Below the pieces are notes generated by a model, which was given only the letters and a program-made list of their open reading frames with translations, was not told the DNA's origin and made no database searches. A stretch of 47,741 nt of DNA, taken from contig CAZAOA010000005.1 of assembly GCA_964486765.1 (NCBI GenBank), forward strand, positions 1 to 47,741, written 5' to 3'. This document shows, piece by piece, positions 32,201-39,021 of the stretch (positions are counted from its first letter, which is position 1; each line of letters opens with the position of its first letter). This DNA comes from CAZAOA01 sp964486765 (lineage in GTDB: Bacteria; Patescibacteriota; UBA1384; XYA2-FULL-43-10). Both the position numbers and the translations under genes were made by a program.

Positions 32201-33706
32201 GATCAAAAGTACATCGCAAATGGAGTATTTGATGATAGTAAATACGGTGACGACTACAACAATTACATGCAGAGCTACTCGAATTGGCACCAAGAAAATA
32301 CTGATGCCAACCTCATTAGACAGGAAGCCAAGACAGCTGGAGAAGAAGCACAAAGAGAAGCAAGAAAGATGTTTGTCGAACAGTTCAAATACAGAACATC
32401 TGATTGCCTTTTGGCCAAACTTGATCCGAGACTGCCTGCAGGCTTTTCTTGGGCTATGTGGAACGGAGATGAATATGTAAGAACTGCATTCGTTCTGCAA
32501 TACATTGAGAATTGGATTAAAGATGCAGGCTTCTTCGACAGCTTGCCACAAGAATTTAGAGATCTAAATCTACTAGTTCCTCTTCAAAACTTCATAGCTG
32601 GACCAAATGAAGGTGACTGGGGAGTACTTCTGGGAACCTCTGGAATGCTGACATCGCTCGATAGATTTATGGTTCACAATTCTCCAGAGATAATGGGAAT
32701 GACCATAGAGCCAGGAACAGTTGGGGCAATCTATTCTTGGATTCAAAGCGGAGATTCTGGAACACCTGCAACTATATTGGGCAACGAAATGCCGACACTT
32801 CAAAGCGTCTATGGCACTAATTGGGTGATCGGAAGGATCTCAAGCTGGGCCGATAGAAAACTGGGGCTTCCGAGTGGAACAATGTACCAATTCTACTCAT
32901 TCTATGACCAATACTCTGCTATAACTAATCTAAGTAGCGTTTTAAGTAAGTTTGATGCTGGAACAAAAGGGATTAGCGAAGTTGCAAAATTCGACAACTT
33001 TGGAGCTGGAATAATCGAAGGTTATGGAAAATATGTAGCCGGTCTTGGAGAAGGCGAAGTAGCCGATAGCCTCAAAGAGTGGGCAAAACCAAGGCTAGAC
33101 AATATGAAGGCCGACCTTTACGCTGCACTAATTAGCTTTGTAATCGATCTTGCTTTCTCAAAACAGATTGCGTCCCTAGAGCAATCCTTGGGACTTGTTC
33201 CTGGTTCTGGCACACTGCTAGTCACTATGGCAGTAAATGTATTACTCGGAGTAGCCGTGACTGTTCCTCTTGTAATGTTCGTAGCTCTTAACCTCTTTGG
33301 CGTTTATAGAGTCATCTATAGCTGTACTCCAGATGGCTACTACCCTGCTATTGAAGATCCTCCAGATCCGAACAAATGGGATTCGAGTTCTGGCGTTGGA
33401 ACATTTAACGCAATGAATCCAAAAATTCGAGAACAAAAATACATCGAGTCAGCACAATACAAGGCCAATCGACTTGTTGGAGATCTTTATGAAATGCCAT
33501 ACAGAACTGGAAACGAGTCCCTTGTCCCAACTCAAGTTATGACTGGAAGATCGGAAGACGTGATAACTTGGGCACCGTACTTAGATGATACGGTCTGCAA
33601 GAAAGTTGGTGGTGGAACCGCACTAGATGACGGAATCTGTGATGGAACTAAAGCCGGGCTATGGCAAAATCCACAAATGAGCTCATATACTCATATCGGG
33701 TTCTAA
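26234..33706 (+). CDS. Giant 2490-residue repeat protein of the secretion locus
   Basis: I do not recognise a family. It starts with a signal or anchor helix (about residues 13-30, YLIIAVFLIYPYLPIID) and an acidic Pro/Glu-rich segment (40-95). Much of the rest is helical. A motif of the form L-G-[LI]-x-x-G-[ST], usually preceded by a charged helix, recurs at about residues 512, 545, 570, 671, 988, 1337, 1375, 1409, 1592, 1691, 1722, 2210 and 2318; examples are EENLGLQFGSFFG, DEELGLRRGSMEEI and DRKLGLPSGTMYQF. A hydrophobic stretch near 2328-2362 (VTMAVNVLLGVAVTVPLVMF) may be a second membrane helix. It starts one base after the M23 stop and ends the operon. A surface or envelope-spanning component, or the secreted product, are the main options. 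Confidence 0.85.
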   Translation: MKNTVYKIIKTLTSYLIIAVFLIYPYLPIIDNYSQAKAFEILDEDIVDGGVAPTDTTEDDLPEAPTDFEIDEGGAEIEFGKKPANYVYEPDVYQPEYPSDVGQQRFNSERVVLNATDRRDLDNTLLLNSVIPNLYTDLEELSTLTGHSVDRLISYRDSDGEKFSKAVLEAKNKIDDSYIKERLLNDYAKLAEFLRISQSSVIYEINNNIEAIEGEIDEAQNSKIDKKVIATLAYLVRPKDDPRGGAGHWKIKVYRLRRNYTRENTKFSRESFEAEEDEATKKEKEDQTIESYKSETESSEVNELLNNSGLNESEVLVAGEIQSSESKIDQQISDFILVDDESSATISAHYKGQAIDISEVDDFKCTLIQKKRLGSDKKTANPPKPLKLQWQTSEGYGADQDAIDSSYNDMLVSMSEDAIVEMLSSMNIDFSELGDMEYANFGDIISIIGQAFLANSINAPNGEIWKFDLPGVLRGLGGVIVADNLNLDREPFLDPSLNSVDDLSQAVGRYAIEKRLNLPYGALNGTDRDEIFTQTGMSRIAYELGLPYDIFKYEMTNEDQVHQAVGSRIVEENLGLQFGSFFGKQNLKDIEDSTGKYKLKGLLSFPKSIDSLLEIPDGTTAQLKSGSMNPSKFNEIVARSHFVSIAYNYPKLNDGGGNENLRDEMFNLPEGTIDRFLTGALSVEDLKSAGYRAVAEGLETSDTLRASLEDFLRNPNIYFTAKKYKIDNGSIVEVSGEIQELSEGKYASTLGIDMNDVQSIFVSKSTNDALGIYNRLGERILSEAVRNSSAIERGVNDLKNRIPAVADVLDTYEFYFDRVEEIKKRSASFKSRSSELRAAVDAINDPSVEALARQMSISVAELEKSLDLLENSNISASNIYSVIETIVVETSSTSNRMTYELGAIANATEVRANGQIVSLINALNRDVEVIAKASYEIITGETQNGFRIEDLNLSNMMSGTTGELVLLLSGKIDVKDFLIYHASAKLGTELNLPPLAFKYAAAIMESVVKDDVDIKDAFYRAFGMASLEEKAGIGSTGQILDDKEMGFAVTINQIRDGLVKNAKMTTDNANQVILEALNLQGFSFNSLTHGDFGAWATAREKAKQNDVKNKMPIGTTEAFVKSEPLGKYDEASVESDEIRELATKLGISEAALETFVAVRDGAENPSINKIYYVDNNRYIEHQDTSGQCASKPSPDDSYYYFDQDGQHVFSSYAAANEFRIANPDKEVDYLEETKSAIIKAVDDWTNSSGSLLQDGSNPKIDIDKKISDFLNNNSQAKFDNYDSLLLVFEAKGISSLSTDSVFSRAVSSNNEVPIDFLKIYGYSIIEHFAISYMNDYLGISFGRAKLTPGDFFDLFNGRAEEVFGKVGGAMMDEELGLRRGSMEEIITASNSDQRRCAMERAAMQILGDVLGIHGLNLQGSIYDNFGGGKIESFLALPDKSFNGANLSELISRIGKTNFIRAFKVPVPSETEEFLGNFMESQLGSEYYSANRSKNVSDKIAGIELYLQALDSDPSVEVRSQIRDAWKKIDGYLDKAIGTLAASSSSPLWSDTNNNTEIENYNKNLNDNKNTYSEEEFRSIFRSFISRQNTLDNAFGINSGTTQRLLTGLISPDKYREEVSDTAIESIAIDALINVLGLDNTGINSVRVNELKNALKFLKTGDLFDQFANSTPAAVIYEFLDDLFSFNLDKKAGFSYGTIEKILTHPDRALPVILREGAILLDRQLGLGGNANAYGGDIGPGLLRYLSLSTIVDYAYGTEADYSLCLALDYDNNSTYSSHKDCMDKRRNVKYKSAVKQNATNAINRFLLDETGVRLETRGANGQIILSDKRHGIDMPINEISKIFDGDMRPFYVFSMAYGIGSILGDENGTMRINEELAFEYMDIYYAFYGDPDVEDAARRRAENRIYAINNADPEVTPLDGFLPITDPSPALPRGSTITTIRNSRHQTRTAPTVSALVESNIDSKYNIPTGSNTSAPAVSSFTQLPPDQNDQKYIANGVFDDSKYGDDYNNYMQSYSNWHQENTDANLIRQEAKTAGEEAQREARKMFVEQFKYRTSDCLLAKLDPRLPAGFSWAMWNGDEYVRTAFVLQYIENWIKDAGFFDSLPQEFRDLNLLVPLQNFIAGPNEGDWGVLLGTSGMLTSLDRFMVHNSPEIMGMTIEPGTVGAIYSWIQSGDSGTPATILGNEMPTLQSVYGTNWVIGRISSWADRKLGLPSGTMYQFYSFYDQYSAITNLSSVLSKFDAGTKGISEVAKFDNFGAGIIEGYGKYVAGLGEGEVADSLKEWAKPRLDNMKADLYAALISFVIDLAFSKQIASLEQSLGLVPGSGTLLVTMAVNVLLGVAVTVPLVMFVALNLFGVYRVIYSCTPDGYYPAIEDPPDPNKWDSSSGVGTFNAMNPKIREQKYIESAQYKANRLVGDLYEMPYRTGNESLVPTQVMTGRSEDVITWAPYLDDTVCKKVGGGTALDDGICDGTKAGLWQNPQMSSYTHIGF

Positions 33707-33746
33707 CGAACCCTAAAATTTCTAATATCAAATTCCCAAACATGCG

Positions 33747-33774
33747 AACGCCCCGACAGTTACGTCGAGGCGTT
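33747..33774 (-). terminator. Terminator hairpin of the small minus-strand operon
   Basis: Arms AACGCCCCGAC and GTCGAGGCGTT are complementary except for one position that is C-A on the + strand but a G-U pair on the minus strand. It begins 13 nt past the stop at 33787, supporting minus-strand use. It may also stop transcription from the giant gene. Confidence 0.6.
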
Positions 33775-33786
33775 GTAGTGTTCTTC

Positions 33787-34134
33787 CTAATCATCCCTCC
33801 AATGAGTGCTTGTGAAGCGGTTGTTTACTTTCCTGTAAACTGCGAAGATCCTTTCAATGACTGCATCTGAGATCACTGTCTCTTCATCGAAAACAAGATT
33901 GTAACCGAGCTTGCGTGCCGTCTCCAGTCCCGCCTGCTTCTGGCGATCATTCAGTGCCTTATCAGCAACACTACAAATGTTACTGAAGAAGTGCCAAAGG
34001 AGCACCGAGTCGACTAGGTCGACCCCACGAATGTCGACGAGCCAACGATAGCGCCCCTCGCTACTCCCTTCTACCACCGGCTCCAACAAGTAGTGTTTAC
34101 GATCCTGTAGCAGGTGCACCATGATCTGCTTCAT
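33787..34134 (-). CDS. Hypothetical protein, G+C-rich, small-operon partner
   Basis: A 115-residue soluble protein, start MKQIMVHLLQDRKHYLLE. It contains YRWLVDIRGVDLVDSVLLWHF and an ARKLGYNLVFDEETVISDAV stretch. No family recognised. Its ATG at 34134 overlaps the stop of the preceding membrane-protein gene (ATGA), so translation is coupled; an upstream in-frame start at 34257 gives an unlikely Arg/Cys-rich extension. Codon use is richer in G+C than in the flanking secretion genes and trmB-like gene, suggesting separate origin. Confidence 0.65.
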   Translation of the reverse strand: MKQIMVHLLQDRKHYLLEPVVEGSSEGRYRWLVDIRGVDLVDSVLLWHFFSNICSVADKALNDRQKQAGLETARKLGYNLVFDEETVISDAVIERIFAVYRKVNNRFTSTHWRDD

Positions 34135-34412
34135 TTGTTCACTACTCCTTTCTCCTCGTTGGCTATTTCGATCTTCACGCTGATTACCATGAACAAGGCT
34201 ACTAACAACCCGATGACAATACACATGGCAACATCTTCTCCTCGAACAAACGCACATCCGATACCACTGCTAGTTCCGAACATAAGCGCAATATTCGCCG
34301 ACTTGCGTACGGTCCTATCTTTAATCCACGACATCGAGACCTTTAGTGCCCCCCAAGAAACACCAAGCAATACTGCCTGGATTAGCCGGGATAGAGAGAT
34401 TGCCATCTCCAT
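34131..34412 (-). CDS. Small membrane protein, G+C-rich
   Basis: A 93-residue protein from ATG 34412, chosen because GAGGAG lies seven bases before it; the in-frame ATG at 34451 sits only a few bases past the -10 box. Hydrophobic segments are at about 8-22 (SRLIQAVLLGVSWGAL) and 56-77 (DVAMCIVIGLLVALFMVISV), with SGIGCAFVRGE between. Two-helix membrane protein of unknown role, first gene of a two-gene unit with its own promoter and terminator. Confidence 0.65.
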   Translation of the reverse strand: MEMAISLSRLIQAVLLGVSWGALKVSMSWIKDRTVRKSANIALMFGTSSGIGCAFVRGEDVAMCIVIGLLVALFMVISVKIEIANEEKGVVNK

Positions 34413-34454
34413 TGTCTTGCTCCTCTGCCTTGTAGATTTTCCAGACAACAAGTT

Positions 34455-34483
34455 ATATTATCATGTATGCACTCTTGTGTCAA
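34455..34483 (-). promoter_or_regulatory. Consensus promoter of the two-gene unit
   Basis: On the minus strand TTGACA (34478-34483), a 17-nt spacer and TAATAT (34455-34460). Confidence 0.8.
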
Positions 34484-34528
34484 TGTTCCCGTCGTTTTTT
34501 TAATATTTCTGTTTGAATCGTACTAGCC

Positions 34529-34558
34529 TTGACAAGAGCCTGCTGCCTACATTATAAT
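34529..34558 (+). promoter_or_regulatory. Promoter of the TrmB-like gene
   Basis: TTGACA (34529-34534), an 18-nt spacer and TATAAT (34553-34558). The short leader contains TGACG and CGTCA arms that may form a small hairpin or operator just before ATG 34589. Confidence 0.8.
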
Positions 34559-34588
34559 ATTAGTTAATGACGTGTTTTTCGTCACTTT

Positions 34589-35335
34589 ATGAATACACAA
34601 GAATTACTCCAAAAGCTAGGTATGGGCAAAAGAGAATCAGAGATATATCTGACTCTTTTAGAATCGGGACCACAACTTCCTCAGCACATCGCCAGAAACA
34701 CAGGCATCAAAAGAACTACTCTCTATGAAATCTTCCCCGAGATGATAGCGACTGGTCTTATCTCAGATTTTTCACAAGGCAAAAGACGCCTGTTTCAGGC
34801 TACAGCACCCAAGTTCTTATTAGAACGCTACGAGAAAAGATATAAAGAGATTAAGAACAACATCACAGAGCTTACCTCGATCTATAGGATGCAGGGACTG
34901 AGACCAAAAGTTGAGATGTTCGAAGGCTATGAAGGAATCAAAAAGCTATATATGCGTACCTTGGAGGAAAAAGAAGAGATCTTAAGCTTTATGCAGGTAA
35001 CCAAATTCAATGAAAAAGTGGTGGATTGGTTGCAGCATCGATATGTTCCCATGAGAGTTAAGAAAGGGATATGTGTCAGAGCCATAATTCCCAAAAAAGA
35101 TGAGCCTGAAACAATCATGCCACACGGGAAAGAGTACATGAGAAAAACAAGATCGGTTCCATGGGACAAATTCCCTTTCAGAATTGAAGGATTGGTTCAG
35201 GACAATCGAATATTTTTTGCCACATACGAAAAAGGCGGTCCTTTGGTTGGAATAATAATAGAGTCCAAACAGATTGCAGACACTCAAAAGGCTCTTTTCA
35301 ATCTCGCTTGGGAAGGCGCAGAGAAATACCAGTAG
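34589..35335 (+). CDS. TrmB-family transcriptional regulator
   Basis: A 248-residue regulator. Residues 1-70 form a winged helix-turn-helix of the TrmB type: LQKLGMGKRESEIYLTLLES, then IARNTGIKRTTLYEIFPEM and the wing LISDFSQGKRRLFQA. A helical linker (80-105) leads to a PLD-like effector domain (about 110-245: KVEMFEGYEGIKKLYMRTLE, later RIEGLVQDNRIFFATYEKGG). TrmB proteins are common in archaea and Patescibacteria, often sensing sugars; the ligand here is unknown. It lies just downstream of the secretion locus, but divergent small genes separate them, so a regulatory link is only a possibility. Confidence 0.85.
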   Translation: MNTQELLQKLGMGKRESEIYLTLLESGPQLPQHIARNTGIKRTTLYEIFPEMIATGLISDFSQGKRRLFQATAPKFLLERYEKRYKEIKNNITELTSIYRMQGLRPKVEMFEGYEGIKKLYMRTLEEKEEILSFMQVTKFNEKVVDWLQHRYVPMRVKKGICVRAIIPKKDEPETIMPHGKEYMRKTRSVPWDKFPFRIEGLVQDNRIFFATYEKGGPLVGIIIESKQIADTQKALFNLAWEGAEKYQ

Positions 35336-35460
35336 AGAAATTCTAATTTCTAATTAGTCTAATTTCTAATCAAATCCTCGCCCAAAGGACGGTTAAATTC
35401 CCGGTTTGGTACTTGGTGCTTGATGCTTGGTTCTTGAGATTTGAAATTTGTTTCACAAAT
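35336..35460. repeat. Intergenic tract of short tandem words
   Basis: Repeated TTTCTAAT-type words (35340-35371) and TTGGTGCTTGATGCTTGG-type words (35407-35440). Same style as the in-frame insertions in tsaD, uppP and rnpA. No gene or clear terminator seen. Confidence 0.5.
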
Positions 35461-35733
35461 TTAGTTCGTATTTATTATGCGGACTTTTTTTACTACTTTT
35501 CGCCCGATCTTTTCCTCAATATAATCCATTAGCTTTTGTTTCTCCATATCAAGCTCTTGGGCAAGGGAAGAATTGCTTACCGCAAGCTTTAGTGTGCCCT
35601 GTGTAAAAGAGATGGTAGAAAAACGCCCCTTTCCCCACTTATCTGCATAAAAGCAAATCTGGGAGCTTACAGCTGCTCCCCCAAGACCCTTTTTTGACAT
35701 GTTTTTCAAAAGCAATTTTGAGACTTTATCCAT
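35461..35733 (-). CDS. DUF721/DciA-like protein
   Basis: A 90-residue protein of the DUF721 type: VSSQICFYADKWGKGRFSTI, then the strand GTLKLAVSNSSLAQELDMEK and the helix LMDYIEEKIGRKVVKKVRII. DciA proteins load the replicative helicase DnaB in bacteria without DnaC or DnaI, and the gene is often found beside recF, as here (one small gene apart, same strand). The domain is near minimal length. The function in this organism is inferred from family and position. Confidence 0.75.
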   Translation of the reverse strand: MDKVSKLLLKNMSKKGLGGAAVSSQICFYADKWGKGRFSTISFTQGTLKLAVSNSSLAQELDMEKQKLMDYIEEKIGRKVVKKVRIINTN

Positions 35734-35753
35734 GAGATGATTGTATCATAAAG

Positions 35754-35777
35754 ATAAAAAAACATCCGAAAGGATGT
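35754..35777 (-). terminator. Rho-independent terminator before the DciA-like gene
   Basis: On the minus strand ACATCC, a 4-nt loop and GGATGT are followed by seven T. It ends the unit of the small membrane-protein gene 35815-36105. Confidence 0.85.
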
Positions 35778-35808
35778 AATAAATCGATAATAAAATATTT
35801 TATGTGGC

Positions 35809-35829
35809 GGCGCGTCAATTTGACGCGCC
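35809..35829. terminator. G+C-rich palindrome over the stop codon
   Basis: Arms GGCGCGTCAA and TTGACGCGCC flank one base and include the stop codon of the gene at 35815. Lacks an adjacent T run, so it may be an mRNA-stabilising hairpin or scattered palindrome. Confidence 0.45.
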
Positions 35830-36105
35830 CTGTTTTGTCCTCGCCATGACCACCACAAGAGTAACAATCGTCGCGAGTATATATGCCATGGGGATTGTGA
35901 TTCGTTCAGAATCAGAAATGGTCGTCACATCAACCATCTCCTTCGTAACTAGATCAGTCACGACATAACCCAAAAGAGTAGATGCGCCCGCCAACCAAGC
36001 CCACTTGAAGACACCAGCAACTGTTCCCGCAATTAACCCAATGCAGAACGCGACCAGACACGCTGCGAGCATTATATGCCACCGTCCTCTCTTGTTTGAG
36101 GGCAC
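35815..36105 (-). CDS. Small membrane protein, G+C-rich, unknown
   Basis: Up to 96 residues from GTG 36105; ATG 36072 would give 85 and has GGTGG upstream, so the start is uncertain. Three hydrophobic segments: about 12-30 (MLAACLVAFCIGLIAGTVAG), 33-50 (WAWLAGASTLLGYVVTDLV) and 71-88 (IPMAYILATIVTLVVVMA). No family recognised. It interrupts the recF-DciA neighbourhood, has its own promoter (36125-36153) and terminator (35754-35777), and is G+C-richer than recF. Confidence 0.6.
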   Translation of the reverse strand: MPSNKRGRWHIMLAACLVAFCIGLIAGTVAGVFKWAWLAGASTLLGYVVTDLVTKEMVDVTTISDSERITIPMAYILATIVTLVVVMARTKQGASN

Positions 36106-36124
36106 TCACCTTCACCTACACGAA

Positions 36125-36153
36125 ACATTAACACAATACAAAAAAACATTCAA
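36125..36153 (-). promoter_or_regulatory. Promoter of the small membrane-protein gene
   Basis: On the minus strand TTGAAT (36148-36153), a 17-nt spacer and TAATGT (36125-36130). Confidence 0.6.
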
Positions 36154-36177
36154 GAGAATGTGGATCGTTGTTCGTTT

Positions 36178-37236
36178 TTAGAGCTCAACTATCTTCGCCC
36201 GATCTATTAGATCCTCTGGCAAATGTTCCTTTTCTGTCGTTGTTATAACAGTTTGGTATTGTAAAATTATGCCTCCTAAGTGCCCTCGCCTCTTTATATC
36301 AAATTCGGAGAAGATGTCGTCTAAAAGAAGTATCGGCGAAGCATCATCTTCCCAGCGCATCGGGTCATTTTTCATGGCATCGCTTAAAAAATTGAGTTCA
36401 GCGATTTTAAGTGCCAAAACAGCTGACCGTAACTCCCCTCTCGAGGCATAATTCGCCATATTTTTAGTATTGAGTGAAAATTCAAGGTCGTCTCTGTGCG
36501 GTCCATAAATCGTTGCTCCATAAGCTATCTCTCTAAGCCTATTTTCCTTCAATTTTTGCCCCAGATCATCTCCAGATTTATTTATATATTTTATCTGATA
36601 CTGACTTGTTTCGTCTCCAGAGATTTCAATATATAGTCGCATCAACTCTTTATTGAACGACCAGAGAACATCTAATCTTCTTTTTGAGATTATCTTTCCA
36701 TGCTTCACAAGCTCATCATCCCAGAATTGCAACTCAACTTGACTTGCCTCCCCTTCTCTAATCGCCTGAAGCAATCTGTTCCTTTGGCGTCTAACTTTTG
36801 TATAACCAGAAAGTGCTCTTAGATACTCTTTATCTATCTGAGAAATCATAATATCTAAAAAGCGCCTTCTCTCGGCCGGCGCCCCAGTTATGATGCCTAT
36901 AGTTTCTGGTGAAAACACAACTGCTGGCTGCATACCGATAAATTCGGTTATCCTCTTAGAGACACCACGAATCTTTCCGACTGTCTTAAGCCTAGGGGTA
37001 TCGGTTATAAATACTTCCAATTGATCGGCAACTACTCTTGCAAAGTTATCATCAAAATTGATCAGGTTTCTCTTATCATCCTCACGAAAAGAGCGACCGT
37101 GAGCAATAACCGTGATCGCTTCTAAAACATTGGTCTTTCCGACACCATTTAGTCCGATGAGCACGGTAGTTTTATCTAGATCAATATTGTACCTCTTGTG
37201 AGATCGAAAGTTTTCAAGTGTCAAATGTCTTAACAT
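36178..37236 (-). CDS. recF: DNA replication and repair protein RecF
   Basis: RecF helps load RecA at gapped DNA. The 352-residue protein has Walker A GLNGVGKTN (residues 28-36), the family phrase VFSPETIGIITGAPAERRRFLD, the ABC signature region YASRGELRSAVLALK, and Walker B ILLLDDIFSEFD. The start LRHLTLENFRSHK is typical. It follows dnaN on the same strand by about 120 nt, the classical origin order. Confidence 0.97.
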   Translation of the reverse strand: MLRHLTLENFRSHKRYNIDLDKTTVLIGLNGVGKTNVLEAITVIAHGRSFREDDKRNLINFDDNFARVVADQLEVFITDTPRLKTVGKIRGVSKRITEFIGMQPAVVFSPETIGIITGAPAERRRFLDIMISQIDKEYLRALSGYTKVRRQRNRLLQAIREGEASQVELQFWDDELVKHGKIISKRRLDVLWSFNKELMRLYIEISGDETSQYQIKYINKSGDDLGQKLKENRLREIAYGATIYGPHRDDLEFSLNTKNMANYASRGELRSAVLALKIAELNFLSDAMKNDPMRWEDDASPILLLDDIFSEFDIKRRGHLGGIILQYQTVITTTEKEHLPEDLIDRAKIVEL

Positions 37237-37354
37237 AACTTATGAACTAATATACTGATAAACAAAATAATACTCAAAAACGGATAATTCAATATTCTTA
37301 GTATTGTTCATTGGTTCTTTGGTTTACTGGTTTATGAGTTCTCAAAACAGATTC

Positions 37355-38461
37355 TCATGAATCTGTTTTGAGTGGCATTACAAGATAAACATAGTCTTTA
37401 TTGTCTTTGGAGGTAATCACGCATGGTGATGAGTCGTCGTTAAATTCCATCTTGACTTCTGATCCGTTCAATACTCCTAAAACGTCTATCAAATACCTAG
37501 CGTTGAAGGCAACCTCCACTTCGCCACCAGTAGTTTTGGCCTCGACAGTTGATTGGGTGTCCCCTACCTGCTCTTGAGCAGATCGAATAGTTAGTCCACT
37601 GCTACTTACTTTGACTTTAATATTGTTAGCTATCTCCTTAGCGAACAAGGCTGACATCTTTATGGCTGACAAAGTTTCTAAAAGATTGCTTACAGATGAA
37701 ATAGACGAGGTTTTGGGAATTATCTGTTCATAGTTGGGAAAACTTCCCTCAATTAGTCTAGATACGATCTGAATCTCCCCCAAGACGAAAAACACCTGGT
37801 TTTCATCGAGTGTTATCTCGACTTCTGCTTCGCCATCATAGCCCGATGCGATCCGAAGTACTTCATTGAGTGTCCTTGATGGTACTATAATCTCTTTTTC
37901 TTCTGTATTATCTGTTATTTCAATCTTTTTCTCTGCCAATCTATAAGAATCTGTAGCAGCCAAAGTCAAAGTCTTTCCTGAAAATTTCATATATACTCCC
38001 GCCAAAACTGGTCTGGTCTCGTCATTGGCAGCCGCTAGAGTGACTCTTCGAAGCGCATTAGCAAGCTCTGATGCTTTTATAGATAAAAACTTGGATTTGG
38101 GGCGAGCGGGGACTGTTGGGAACTCTTCAGCATTTATCCCTTTTATATTTGCCCTATACTTTTTAGACTTTAAAGAGAGGGTCAAATCCTTAAGAGATAT
38201 TGAGATGTTCTCATCGTTATTGTTCAAAACAAAGTCGGAAAGTAGGCGAGCGGGGATAGTCACAATTCCATCACTTTCAACCTTTCCAACCATCTTTGTG
38301 GTTATGGCGACTTCCAGATCCGTTGCTGAAATACTAAGTTTTCCTTCCTTTGCCTCTATAAGAACATTACCAAGGACGGGGAGTGTGGTTCGGTTTGAGA
38401 CTATGCGTCCTACTTGGTTCAAAACTTTAGCGAAATTGGCCTGTTTAACTTCTGCTTTCAT
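37355..38461 (-). CDS. dnaN: DNA polymerase III sliding clamp (beta subunit)
   Basis: The clamp holds replicative polymerase on DNA. The 368-residue protein shows the three-domain beta-clamp pattern: KAEVKQANFAKVLNQVGRIV, LPVLGNVLIEAKEGKLSISA, PVLAGVYMKFSGKTLTLAATDSYRLA (split by family spacing), and the C-terminal YLVMPLK. I chose ATG 38461 because TGGAG lies upstream and the sequence from there matches clamp N termini; a start at 38497 would read into the 97-nt repeated element. That element covers the promoter and leader region of this gene. Confidence 0.96.
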   Translation of the reverse strand: MKAEVKQANFAKVLNQVGRIVSNRTTLPVLGNVLIEAKEGKLSISATDLEVAITTKMVGKVESDGIVTIPARLLSDFVLNNNDENISISLKDLTLSLKSKKYRANIKGINAEEFPTVPARPKSKFLSIKASELANALRRVTLAAANDETRPVLAGVYMKFSGKTLTLAATDSYRLAEKKIEITDNTEEKEIIVPSRTLNEVLRIASGYDGEAEVEITLDENQVFFVLGEIQIVSRLIEGSFPNYEQIIPKTSSISSVSNLLETLSAIKMSALFAKEIANNIKVKVSSSGLTIRSAQEQVGDTQSTVEAKTTGGEVEVAFNARYLIDVLGVLNGSEVKMEFNDDSSPCVITSKDNKDYVYLVMPLKTDS

Positions 38462-38477
38462 AAATGCTCCATTTAAT

Positions 38478-38574
38478 ATTTTAAATACAACCGACACTAA
38501 TCTTATCCACTAATCTGCACTAATTCACGAATATTTGTGATAATTTGTGGAAGCAATTTGTGGTGGTTGTGCTC
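38478..38574 (-). repeat. 97-nt element, copy B, before dnaN
   Basis: Minus-strand copy of the element at 22429-22525, with four differences in 97 positions by eye. It ends 16 bases before the dnaN start codon. It contains CTTATCCACT, a DnaA-box-like word, and a CACAAATATTCGTG near-palindrome. Confidence 0.85.
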
Positions 38575-38621
38575 TAATTTTGTATTTGGAATCTTATTAT
38601 AACTCAATTAAATACTGAGAA

Positions 38622-38995
38622 TTATCCACAGCCCCTGTGGATAACGTTTGTTTTTGTTTTAGATCTTTTTGGTTTACAGTAGTGAATAATTCGGTTGTAG
38701 TATTTACTACCTGTGGATAACTTTAACATTTACCTTATATTTCTGTGGATACTTGTGGATAAACTGTGTATATCTTTTTTACTTATACACAGTTTATAAC
38801 TTATACACTTTTTGTCCCCACTTTTTCCCCCACTTTTTCCACATACATCGAAGCATTTATATTCAAGTTGGTTCTATATAATTTGACTTATCCACCTTAT
38901 CCACAGCCCTTATTACTATTTCTATTATATTTCTTAAGTATATTTATATATAAACCTATAGATTGTTCTATAGTTCAGACAATCGCTAAATAATT
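38622..38995. other. oriC: Chromosomal replication origin (oriC)
   Basis: Between dnaN and dnaA lie many DnaA boxes: exact TTATCCACA or its complement at 38622-38630, 38636-38644, 38712-38720, 38754-38762 and 38897-38905, and one-mismatch forms at 38744-38752 and 38888-38896. Relaxed boxes TTATACACA (38783-38791) and TTATACACT (38801-38809) are nearby. An A+T-rich stretch (about 38930-38995, with TATATTTATATATAAACC) next to dnaA could be the unwinding element. No gene is seen in 38575-39021. Confidence 0.92.
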
Positions 38996-39021
38996 GTATA
39001 ACCATCGTTTTAACTATCGTA

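Noticed and set aside
13953..33706. Integrative conjugative element
   Set aside because: No relaxase, coupling protein, integrase or flanking direct repeats; base composition matches the surrounding genome.
33787..34257. Longer start for the 115-residue hypothetical protein
   Set aside because: The extra 41 residues are Cys/Arg-rich, overlap the upstream gene by more than 100 bases and lack a ribosome site.
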